A stretch of DNA of 5,041 nucleotides from NCBI GenBank assembly GCA_018814465.1, contig JAHIZR010000509.1:1-5041 (forward strand), read 5' to 3'. Under the pieces are notes generated by a model, which made no database searches, had not been told where the DNA came from, and worked only from the letters and a program-made list of their open reading frames with translations. How positions within the stretch are numbered: the first letter of the stretch is position 1; the number at the start of each line of letters is the position of its first letter. A program made the translations under genes and the position numbers. This DNA comes from a bacterium. Its GTDB lineage: Bacteria > Electryoneota > RPQS01. Below, one piece after another: positions 1 through 5,041 of the stretch.

Positions 1-48
1 CTCTGGCCTGTCTCGAAACAGAACCGATGATCACCTCTTAAAGGACGC

Positions 49-53
49 AAGGA
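49..53 (+). promoter_or_regulatory. Ribosome binding site deciding the glycosyltransferase start
   Basis: AAGGA lies 8 bases before the ATG at 62, near-ideal spacing, but only 2 bases before the TTG at 56. A second AAGGA at 41-45 is 10 bases before the TTG, so the alternative start is not fully excluded. Confidence 0.55.
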
Positions 54-61
54 AATTGTGC

Positions 62-1036
62 ATGCAAACCTCCCCGACTGTAACAGCGGCTGATCTTCCC
101 GATCACCTGTCCATAGCTGTCCTGCTGCCCTGCTATAACGAAGAGCTTACCATCGGCAAGGTTGTGCGCGAGTTTCGACAGCACCTGCCGACGGCCGCGA
201 TCTATGTGTTCGATAACAATTCCAAGGATCGCACCGCCGAAATCGCCCGCACTGCCGGAGCGCATGTGGTTCCTTCACGGATTCAGGGTAAAGGCAATGT
301 CGTGCGGCATATGTTCGAAACGGTCGATGCGGATATCTATGTCATGGCCGATGGTGACGATACTTATCCGCCGGAATTCGCCCCCGGATTGATCAGAGAA
401 CAACTCGACAGCGGAGCCGATATGGTGGTCGGCACCCGCCTGACACACCATCATGATCAAGCCTTTCCCGTCTTTCATGGATTCGGAAATAAACTCATCT
501 CGGGCTTGATTGCCATGATGTTCTCGTCGTCGGTCACGGATGTTCTATCCGGCTACCGCGTCTTCTCGAGGAATTTTATCCGTTCCGTCTATCTCGAAGC
601 ATCCGGTTTCGAAATCGAGACCGAACTGACTCTGCAGGCGCTGGTCAAGAATCTTACGATTCGCGAAATCACCGTCCGCTATGACAATCGACCTGAAGGC
701 AGCGATTCCAAATTGGATACTTTCTCCGACGGAGCGCGCATTCTTCGGGCGATTTTTATGCTCTTTAAGGAATACAAGCCGTTTGTATTCTTCACGACAA
801 TCAGTGTGATTTGTTTCATAGCCGGGCTGATTGTCGGATGGTTCCCGATTAAAGATTACATCGAGACGAACTACGTTTCTCACGTGCCGTTGGCATTGTT
901 GGCGGCGTCACTGGAAATCCTTGCGGTACTCTGTTTCGGTATCGGTTTGATTCTGAACTCGATCATTCGTTCCCGCTTTGAAACGCTCGACACAATGAAA
1001 AAACTCTTCCGCCACATTGACAAACTGAAGCGGTAA
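62..1036 (+). CDS. Family 2 glycosyltransferase, DPM/DPG-synthase type, with two C-terminal membrane helices
   Basis: Probable membrane-anchored GT-A glycosyltransferase of 324 residues. By family it would transfer a sugar from a nucleotide sugar to a polyprenyl phosphate at the cytoplasmic face of the inner membrane; the sugar cannot be read from the sequence. Visible motifs: PCYNEE (residues 23-28), DNNSKDRT (51-58, nucleotide binding), GKG (76-78), ADGDDTYP (96-103, the DxD-like metal site), GTRL (124-127), DVLSGYRVFSR (160-170) and GFEIETE (182-188). Hydrophobic helices lie near 241-260 and 275-302, followed by a basic tail. The ATG at 62 is chosen because AAGGA at 49-53 sits 8 bases upstream. 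A TTG at 56 (adding two residues) is possible, and the frame is open to the left edge, so a longer N terminus is not excluded. The catalytic domain is complete from the chosen start. No partner gene is visible on this strand. Family call is firm; exact substrate unknown. Confidence 0.93.
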   Translation: MQTSPTVTAADLPDHLSIAVLLPCYNEELTIGKVVREFRQHLPTAAIYVFDNNSKDRTAEIARTAGAHVVPSRIQGKGNVVRHMFETVDADIYVMADGDDTYPPEFAPGLIREQLDSGADMVVGTRLTHHHDQAFPVFHGFGNKLISGLIAMMFSSSVTDVLSGYRVFSRNFIRSVYLEASGFEIETELTLQALVKNLTIREITVRYDNRPEGSDSKLDTFSDGARILRAIFMLFKEYKPFVFFTTISVICFIAGLIVGWFPIKDYIETNYVSHVPLALLAASLEILAVLCFGIGLILNSIIRSRFETLDTMKKLFRHIDKLKR

Positions 1037-1071
1037 TAGCTCCCTTTTACATGAAGCTATCTTAGAATTAC

Positions 1072-1095
1072 TAGCCGCGACCTCCCGGTCGCGGA
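1072..1095 (+). repeat. REP-like palindromic unit, left copy
   Basis: A 24-base unit reading TAG, then an 8-base stem CCGCGACC (1075-1082), a TCCC loop, and the complementary GGTCGCGG (1087-1094). It is a small GC-rich hairpin by itself and is exactly repeated in inverse orientation at 1122-1145. A short conserved head (here TAG) at the foot of a hairpin recalls REP sequences mobilised by RAYT (Y1-type) transposases. That relationship is suggested by shape only. Confidence 0.6.
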
Positions 1096-1121
1096 CATAC
1101 CTTTATGAAAAGCTGTCGTTC

Positions 1122-1145
1122 TCCGCGACCGGGAGGTCGCGGCTA
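1122..1145 (-). repeat. REP-like palindromic unit, right copy in inverse orientation
   Basis: Exact reverse complement of 1072-1095, with stem halves at 1123-1130 and 1135-1142 and loop GGGA. With the left copy it forms a head-facing pair like a BIME, and the two can pair with each other as well as fold individually. Confidence 0.6.
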
Positions 1146-1152
1146 TTAAGTG

Positions 1153-1170
1153 AAAACAATCGGGCAATCC
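1153..1170 (-). repeat. Dispersed intergenic motif, degenerate copy A
   Basis: On the minus strand it reads GGATTGCCCG followed by ATTGTTTT. It shares the 10-base core with the copies near 2164-2186 and 4480-4502 and, like them, is followed by a T run. It lies 67 bases after the phosphatase stop and inside the unpaired 34-base segment of the nested inverted repeat. It lacks the upstream GGGC that would pair with GCCC in the other two copies. Confidence 0.5.
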
Positions 1171-1205
1171 AAGAATGTCAATTCTAAGATAGCTTCATAT
1201 TTCAG

Positions 1206-1236
1206 AAAAGGTCAGGCGATTTGCCTGACCTTTTTT
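1206..1236. terminator. Bidirectional Rho-independent terminator between convergent genes
   Basis: AAAA (1206-1209), stem GGTCAGGC (1210-1217), 5-base loop (1218-1222), stem GCCTGACC (1223-1230), then six T (1231-1236). The stem is a perfect 8 base pairs and the flanking A and T runs make it work on either strand. It starts immediately after the phosphatase stop codon (1238-1240 on the minus strand) and lies 169 bases after the glycosyltransferase stop, so it can end transcription from both sides. Confidence 0.88.
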
Positions 1237-1237
1237 A

Positions 1238-2098
1238 CTACTTCGCTTCCAGCGTCTTCAGCGCTTTATACTTGATTTCAAGCTGTTCCTTATCCGTCTC
1301 GGGCCATTTATATCCATAGAAAGCCGCTTCCCAGTCGCCGTAGTCGGGATTGGGGAGCATGAACCACTTCGTTCCCCAGCGATCCGCATAGGAAACCGCC
1401 AAGTCCACGCGTGCCTCCGGCGAAACTTGTGTTTCCGGCGCGAAGTCGTTGAAGTTGTCGCCGAACAGCATGATCACTCGGTGTGTTTCCGCGATGTGTT
1501 TCCGGCGGCTGCCTTTGTCCGATCCCCAGTCCTCCTTTTCGCCTTTGGTCAGCAGATGATCGCCCTCCGTATCAAAGGGGAGCCCCTCCTTGATGAGATT
1601 CTCCCGCGTCGCCTCTTCCACATCGCTGCCGCGATTGGTTAAATAGAAGATCGCGACTCCCAGTTCATCGGCCTTCACCAAAAACTCCTTCACACCCGCC
1701 ATCGCCGGAGCTTTCGCTTCGTTGCACCACGGTATCCAATTTTCCTTGCGGTAATGATCATTCGTCAGGATCAGACGCGATTCGAAAGCCGTATTATCCA
1801 GCACGGTTTCGTCCACATCCAGGACAATGGCGGGGGGGAGGGCGGCATAGTTCTCGCCCTGTTCGATGCAGGCCGTCCAACTGGAGTCGGCCAGCGCCAC
1901 CGGCAGCAGCGCCTGCGCGGTGCCATAGGTCTGCATACACACCGCGGTATATTCCGCGCTCGTCTGCATCCACAGATTCGCATGCAGCAGCTCATGAGTC
2001 TTGCGGCTGCACGTTCCCGGACACTCATGATCAGCCTTCTTCTCAGCCGTGCAGCCGGTCAGTAAGAGAATATTCAGCAGCAGAATCAGATATTTCAC
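1238..2098 (-). CDS. 5'-nucleotidase / acid phosphatase lipoprotein, e(P4) family (HAD superfamily, class C type)
   Basis: Lipid-anchored phosphatase of 286 residues. Family members remove phosphate from nucleotides such as NMN in the periplasm or at the outer membrane, using Mg2+. The N terminus is a lipoprotein signal, MKYLILLLNILLLTGC, with lipobox LTGC and lipidated Cys16. Thr17, not Asp, follows it, which fits outer-membrane sorting by the E. coli rule. HAD motifs are complete: DVDETVLDN at 94-102 (nucleophile Asp94, acid/base Asp96), YLTNR at 152-156, likely catalytic Lys195 in SDKGSRR, and GDNFNDF at 213-219. HELLHANLWMQTSAEY (35-50) and LPNPDYGDWE (248-257) are further family hallmarks. 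The GTG start at 2098 is preferred: AAGGAG lies 5 bases upstream and the start puts the signal peptide at the N terminus. An in-frame ATG at 2152 would add 18 residues before it. It lies 171 bases after the LVIVD gene, so co-transcription is possible. Confidence 0.93.
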   Translation of the reverse strand: MKYLILLLNILLLTGCTAEKKADHECPGTCSRKTHELLHANLWMQTSAEYTAVCMQTYGTAQALLPVALADSSWTACIEQGENYAALPPAIVLDVDETVLDNTAFESRLILTNDHYRKENWIPWCNEAKAPAMAGVKEFLVKADELGVAIFYLTNRGSDVEEATRENLIKEGLPFDTEGDHLLTKGEKEDWGSDKGSRRKHIAETHRVIMLFGDNFNDFAPETQVSPEARVDLAVSYADRWGTKWFMLPNPDYGDWEAAFYGYKWPETDKEQLEIKYKALKTLEAK

Positions 2099-2103
2099 GA
2101 CAA

Positions 2104-2109
2104 CTCCTT
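2104..2109 (-). promoter_or_regulatory. Ribosome binding site deciding the phosphatase start
   Basis: AAGGAG on the minus strand, followed by the 5-base spacer TTGTC and then GTG (2098-2096). This strong site supports the GTG over the ATG at 2152, although that ATG also has a G-rich GAGGGG just before it. Confidence 0.65.
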
Positions 2110-2120
2110 GCTCAAAATTG

Positions 2121-2140
2121 AGTCTGGTTTGATTCAGACT
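2121..2140 (-). other. Small inverted repeat in the phosphatase leader
   Basis: AGTCTG (2121-2126) and CAGACT (2135-2140) are perfect 6-base complements around an 8-base loop. They lie 11 bases upstream of the AAGGAG site, between the two possible starts. It could be an operator or an RNA hairpin affecting translation, or chance; no T run follows it, so it is not a terminator. Confidence 0.25.
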
Positions 2141-2163
2141 AAATATCAGCATTTCCCCTCAAA

Positions 2164-2196
2164 AAAGCAACGGGCAATCCCCTCCGAGTCGCCCAT
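2164..2196 (-). repeat. Dispersed intergenic motif, copy B, terminator-like
   Basis: Positions 2164-2186 are identical over 23 bases to 4480-4502. On the minus strand the core GGATTGCCCG is followed by TTGC and six T. An upstream ATGGGC (2196-2191) can pair with GCCCGT (one U-G pair), giving a 6-base stem with a G-rich loop just before the T run. The hairpin starts 73 bases after the LVIVD stop and lies upstream of the phosphatase, so it may be a weak terminator or attenuator. The stem is shorter than that at 1206-1236. The sequence identity is certain; the role is inference. Confidence 0.6.
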
Positions 2197-2269
2197 AATC
2201 CCCCGATATCAATTTACTCCCCCGGGACCGAGGCATGGGTAAAGCCCGTCTAAAACTTACTCGTGCTTC

Positions 2270-4390
2270 TTACTTCACCAGCAGCATCTTCTTTGTTTCC
2301 GTATAATTGCCCGCATTCAATGTGTAGAAATACGTTCCCGAGGAAAGTTGCGTTCCATCGAAAGTGACGGTGTGCGAACCAGCCGTTAACCGGTCATGGA
2401 CGAGTTTCTGTACCGTCTGCCCCGTAATGCTATGCACAGTCAACGACACCGCGCTCATCACCGGCAAATCGAAGGCAATTGTCGTGACCGGATTGAACGG
2501 ATTCGGATAGCAGGGGTGGAGCGTTTCCGTCCGCGGAATAGTGAGTGGTGCGCGTTCGTTGATATCTAGCGCTTCCGAACAGTCATAGATCCCGAAATCA
2601 GATAGATCGGCCACGAAGATGTAGTTATTTCGCACTACTATGTTCTTCACCGTGCCTTGCGTTCGGTAGTATCCAACCTCTGATGGGTGATTAGGATCTT
2701 CAATACTAATCACTCGGAAGCCGAACCACTCGTCTCCAAGAAAAACAAAGTTTCCGGATAAGGCTATGCTCGTAGCGTACCAGTCCTGCTCATACTCCCC
2801 GAATTCTATCGGTTGCGAAGGATCCCAAACACCAATTATCCCTATTCCGGCACTCCTGAACGCCAAGTAGATAAAATCATCATCGGCAGCCAAGTCTTCA
2901 ATCCATCGCGGATCCTGATAACTACCCACTTCTTCCGGATGTGCCGGATCCGAGCAATCAATGATCCTTATTCCGAACGTTTCACAGAAAACGCAAGCGA
3001 TATTTCCGGAAACGGCTAAATTGGAAGCCGGTTCTGGCAAAGCACAAAATCCTACTTCAGTTGGAACTCTCGGAAAGGTAATATCAAGTATACGCAGTCC
3101 ATTATGGTAGTCGAGCACATATGCGTAATGCCCTTCAATAGCGATATCGGCGGCATCTCCGACGGGATCGTAAGCTTCCACTTTTATCATAGCGTTTGGA
3201 TCTGAGATATCTATTATAAGTAGGTCATCTCCGAGGTCCAATCCGTAGGCGTAATGATCATTGACTATAAGACTCGTAATACCATTAAGCCAAGGGAACA
3301 ATCCGGCTTCAACGGGATCACTCAGATCTGAAATATTGACTGAACGTAATCCAGATTCCGGATCAGCTAAATAGGCGAAATCCCCTCTTACAGCAACATC
3401 AACTGCGGTACCCTGTCGAACATAGTGTCCTAACACATTGAGTGTAGTAGGATCAGTAATATCGATGACGCCCAACCCGTCGTTGCCCCATGCAACATAG
3501 GCGAGATTATCTGAAATTGTTACATTCAGAGCGCTCATCAGTATGCTTAGATCCTCTATTTCAATAGGGGCTGCGGGATTCGAGACATCAATTACTCGTA
3601 AACCATTCGACCCGTCCGCGACATAAGCGTAGTTACCTTCGATTGCTACACTATACGCATACCCCTGCGTGTCATAGAATCCAACCTCATAAGGTGATTC
3701 AGGAGTTGAAATGTTGATTATTCGTAGACCCTCCGATGCATCAGTCACATAGGCATAATTACCGACAACCGCTACATCAAGAGCATACCCCGGAGTGTTA
3801 TAGAATCCTGCCTCTACGGAATTCCTTGGATATTGGATGTCAATAATTCGCAGACCACTTCCACCATCCGCGACGTAGGCATACTGTCCGGCAATTGCGA
3901 CTCCCTTTGCTTGCCCCGGTGTGCTGCAATGTCCCGCACTGAACGGTGACTGCGGAGCTCCAATATCAATCACTTGTAAACCGGCATCACCACTCGCCGT
4001 AAAAACGTAGTGTCCCGAAACTGCTACACCTTCAGTGCTCTGCGGCAAATCAAGTAAACTTACTTTTGCGGGGGCGGTTGGATTGGTAATATCTACTATC
4101 CGCAATCCTGAATAAAAATCCGCCACGTAGGCATAGTTACCTGACACCGCCACATCATATGCGAAGCCGAGATCGTTACAGAATCCTATTTCAACCGGAT
4201 TTGCCGGATCGACAGTATTCAGTATTCTTAGACCTGACTCTGAAGCAGCGACGTATGCTAATGTGTCCGCTATTGCGAGATTTCGAGCTTCATCCCAATA
4301 ATTGATTTCACCCACTTTCCGCACATTCAGGCTGTCCTGCGCGAAGCTCTCGCCCGCGATCAGCAATCCCAACAGAATGAAATAGATCAT
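2270..4390 (-). CDS. Secreted LVIVD-repeat beta-propeller-like protein with C-terminal type IX-like sorting domain
   Basis: Exported protein of 706 residues; no enzyme motif is visible and the ligand is unknown. Residues 1-17 look like a signal peptide (hydrophobic core, likely cleavage after SFA), although the n-region has no Lys or Arg. Residues 44-589 are thirteen consecutive repeats of exactly 42 residues, consensus YAYVAD..SGLRIIDIS.P..P.EVG with a VAV.GN end, matching the LVIVD repeat family, which is predicted to form beta-propellers. Half units lie at 23-43 and 590-610. Residues 625-706 form a sorting domain of the Por/type IX (FlgD-like) kind: YPNPFNP at 628-634, then GQTVQKLV, AGSHTVTFDG, SGTYFYTL and a KKMLLVK end. 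Such tails are cleaved or attached during outer-membrane secretion. The start is fixed: an in-frame TGA lies at 4412-4414, and AGAGGG (4403-4398) sits 7 bases before the ATG. It is probably surface-bound or released and may mediate protein contact. Confidence 0.93.
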   Translation of the reverse strand: MIYFILLGLLIAGESFAQDSLNVRKVGEINYWDEARNLAIADTLAYVAASESGLRILNTVDPANPVEIGFCNDLGFAYDVAVSGNYAYVADFYSGLRIVDITNPTAPAKVSLLDLPQSTEGVAVSGHYVFTASGDAGLQVIDIGAPQSPFSAGHCSTPGQAKGVAIAGQYAYVADGGSGLRIIDIQYPRNSVEAGFYNTPGYALDVAVVGNYAYVTDASEGLRIINISTPESPYEVGFYDTQGYAYSVAIEGNYAYVADGSNGLRVIDVSNPAAPIEIEDLSILMSALNVTISDNLAYVAWGNDGLGVIDITDPTTLNVLGHYVRQGTAVDVAVRGDFAYLADPESGLRSVNISDLSDPVEAGLFPWLNGITSLIVNDHYAYGLDLGDDLLIIDISDPNAMIKVEAYDPVGDAADIAIEGHYAYVLDYHNGLRILDITFPRVPTEVGFCALPEPASNLAVSGNIACVFCETFGIRIIDCSDPAHPEEVGSYQDPRWIEDLAADDDFIYLAFRSAGIGIIGVWDPSQPIEFGEYEQDWYATSIALSGNFVFLGDEWFGFRVISIEDPNHPSEVGYYRTQGTVKNIVVRNNYIFVADLSDFGIYDCSEALDINERAPLTIPRTETLHPCYPNPFNPVTTIAFDLPVMSAVSLTVHSITGQTVQKLVHDRLTAGSHTVTFDGTQLSSGTYFYTLNAGNYTETKKMLLVK
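2624..4261 (-). repeat. Array of thirteen 126-base coding repeats (LVIVD units)
   Basis: The 13 repeats of 42 codons run without a single inserted or deleted codon (13 x 126 = 1638 bases). Unit starts fall at residues 44, 86, 128, 170, 212, 254, 296, 338, 380, 422, 464, 506 and 548. Units 4 and 5 are 24/42 identical; units 8-13 are more degenerate, with GLRI replaced by DLLI, GIRI, GIGI or GFRV. The repeats are visible at protein level and only loosely at DNA level, so the duplication is old. Confidence 0.88.
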
Positions 4391-4464
4391 GATTCGTCCC
4401 TCTGCTTGATTTCAAGGCTTACGATGTTTGACCTGAATGCAAGAGAACTTTGGCTTGTATCTGA

Positions 4465-4493
4465 ATTAGAGAAATAATTAAAGCAACGGGCAA
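4465..4493 (-). promoter_or_regulatory. Possible sigma70-like promoter for the LVIVD gene
   Basis: On the minus strand TTGCCC (4493-4488) and TCTAAT (4470-4465) are separated by exactly 17 bases; they match TTGACA at 4 of 6 and TATAAT at 5 of 6 positions. Transcription would start near 4458, giving a leader of about 68 bases. The -35 box lies inside the 23-base dispersed motif. Copy B has no matching -10 box at this spacing, and Bacteroidetes-type promoters differ, so this is tentative. Confidence 0.25.
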
Positions 4494-4513
4494 TCCCCTC
4501 CGTAATGCCCGCT
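4480..4513 (-). repeat. Dispersed intergenic motif, copy C, terminator-like
   Basis: Positions 4480-4502 match 2164-2186 exactly over 23 bases. On the minus strand AGCGGGCA (4513-4506) can pair with TGCCCGTT (4492-4485), an 8-base stem with one G-U pair and a 13-base loop containing GGAGGGG. It is followed by GCTTTAATTATTT. It lies about 92 bases downstream of the stop of the right-edge gene and about 90 bases upstream of the LVIVD gene. It could end the upstream transcript, but the T stretch is interrupted. The same bases also offer a possible -35 box. Confidence 0.6.
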
Positions 4514-4605
4514 TTCCCCCGGCTCCTTCCGCTTCTGGCTTTCGCACCCTCTGTACGGATTGCTTTAGCCTCCCATCGCGCTATTAGCCCCCAAGAACGG
4601 TTTCG

Positions 4606-5041
4606 CTAATTCCCATGCATGCAATCCTCGCCTAAGACGATTCCATCGGAAACCATAACACAAAGATCGCTGTGATTGTCATAGATTCCGGCAACGCTCC
4701 CTGTTGTGTGGCCGTTTGAGTCCGTCAGAGGCAAGACCTCGACGAGCTCACCGAGAGTTGGGAGTGCTTCAAGTTGAACTCCGGCGAAAGGTACTCCGAA
4801 ACCGTCGGTATATACCGCATCGAAATCGTAGCTGAACAGAAGCTGTTCGTTTTCCCACGAATAATGCTCATTATACACGGTAACCGTTATCACATCCGGC
4901 AGCATCCGGCAGGTCAGAGTATCTTTAACTGTAATACTGCCGACCGTAACTGTGAAAATCTCATCGCCGGACGGTCCCAGTGATGTAAAGAGCAACTCAA
5001 CTAATCCCTCCGCATCCGTCGTATCCCGCAATGCGCTATTC
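4606..5041 (-). CDS. C-terminal part of an Ig-like (Big_1-like) repeat surface or secreted protein, cut by the window edge
   Basis: The last 144 complete codons plus a TAG stop are visible, and the frame is open to the right edge, so the true start lies outside the window. The fragment shows the end of one Ig-like unit, with DTTDAEGLVELLFTS and then VTVGSITVKDTL. A second full unit begins at PDVITVTVYNEHY and carries the parallel LTDSNGHTTGSV and a final VMVSDGIVLGED. The T-D-x-x-G turn followed by alternating hydrophobic strands is typical of bacterial Ig-like group 1 (invasin/intimin-like) domains, used as rigid stalks in exported proteins. It ends in GEDCMHGN with no sorting domain and no membrane helix, so any anchor must be N-terminal. 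The stop is 215 bases upstream of the LVIVD start. Domain assignment is by pattern only and the whole-protein function is unknown. Confidence 0.7.
   Translation of the reverse strand, partial: NSALRDTTDAEGLVELLFTSLGPSGDEIFTVTVGSITVKDTLTCRMLPDVITVTVYNEHYSWENEQLLFSYDFDAVYTDGFGVPFAGVQLEALPTLGELVEVLPLTDSNGHTTGSVAGIYDNHSDLCVMVSDGIVLGEDCMHGN

Larger units (their letters stand above)
1051..1198. repeat. Nested inverted-repeat element (MITE- or BIME-like) in a convergent intergenic gap
   Basis: The outer arms are a perfect 19-base inverted repeat (1051-1069 and 1180-1198, left arm beginning ATGAAGCTATCTTAG). Inside lies a perfect 24-base inverted repeat (1072-1095 and 1122-1145) around a 26-base central segment. 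The two arm pairs are separated by 2 bases on the left and by 34 bases on the right. In RNA either strand could fold into a long interrupted hairpin of 43 pairs. No transposase is present and no clear target-site duplication flanks the outer arms. The element begins 15 bases after the glycosyltransferase stop. The architecture resembles palindromic units that accumulate between convergent genes; whether it is mobile is inference. Confidence 0.8.

Noticed and set aside
545..883. 112-codon open frame on the minus strand inside the glycosyltransferase
   Set aside because: It is fully antisense to a gene with complete family motifs, has no recognisable domain and has no convincing ribosome site; it is a shadow of the plus-strand coding pattern.
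1070..1150. Nested inverted repeat as the main terminator of the glycosyltransferase
   Set aside because: It can fold strongly but has no T run after it; the hairpin at 1206-1236 has all the features of a terminator.
1051..1198. Complete insertion sequence
   Set aside because: Only 148 bases, no coding capacity and no target-site duplication visible; at most a non-autonomous element or palindromic repeat.
1754..2065. 103-codon open frame on the plus strand opposite the phosphatase
   Set aside because: It overlaps the catalytic DVDET region of a clearly real gene and its translation is low-complexity and Arg/Gln-rich; a second minus-strand frame at 1771-2028 is a similar shadow.
2187..2269. 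Classical terminator directly after the LVIVD stop
   Set aside because: GGGCTTTACCC and the CCCGGG palindrome are present but weak, and neither is followed by a T run; only the weaker hairpin of motif copy B lies farther on.
2624..4261. Regular 126-base periodicity considered as a CRISPR or satellite array
   Set aside because: The period is an exact multiple of three and encodes a conserved protein repeat in one frame; there are no identical direct repeats with unique spacers.

Overview
The window holds four protein-coding genes. One is on the plus strand at the left end and three are on the minus strand, the last of them cut by the right edge. The likely source is an uncultured or little-studied bacterium of the Fibrobacteres-Chlorobi-Bacteroidetes (FCB) group or a related candidate phylum. 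This inference rests on the YPNPFNP-type C-terminal sorting domain of the large minus-strand protein, the exported repeat-rich proteins, and Shine-Dalgarno sites of the AAGGA/GAGGG kind. The sequence alone does not fix the phylum.

Layout: 62-1036 (+) is a family 2 glycosyltransferase of the dolichol/polyprenyl-phosphate sugar synthase type with two C-terminal membrane helices. 1037-1237 is a convergent intergenic region with a nested inverted repeat (1051-1198) and a bidirectional Rho-independent terminator (1206-1236). 1238-2098 (-) is a lipoprotein of the e(P4) acid phosphatase / 5'-nucleotidase family. 2270-4390 (-) is a secreted protein made of thirteen 42-residue LVIVD-type repeats with no insertion or deletion between them, followed by a type IX-like sorting domain. 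4606-5041 (-) is the C-terminal end of a larger surface or secreted protein with Ig-like (Big_1-like) units. No intergenic stretch exceeds 300 bases.

The three minus-strand genes encode exported proteins: an outer-membrane or periplasmic nucleotidase lipoprotein, a beta-propeller-like secreted protein and an Ig-like protein. They look like envelope or extracellular functions rather than one metabolic pathway. The glycosyltransferase would act at the inner face of the cytoplasmic membrane.

The most unusual signals are non-coding. A short motif (core GGATTGCCCG on the minus strand, followed by a T-rich stretch) occurs once downstream of every minus-strand gene, and two copies share 23 identical bases. 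The convergent gap also carries a REP/BIME-like nested palindrome, and one copy of the motif sits in an unpaired 34-base segment inside it.
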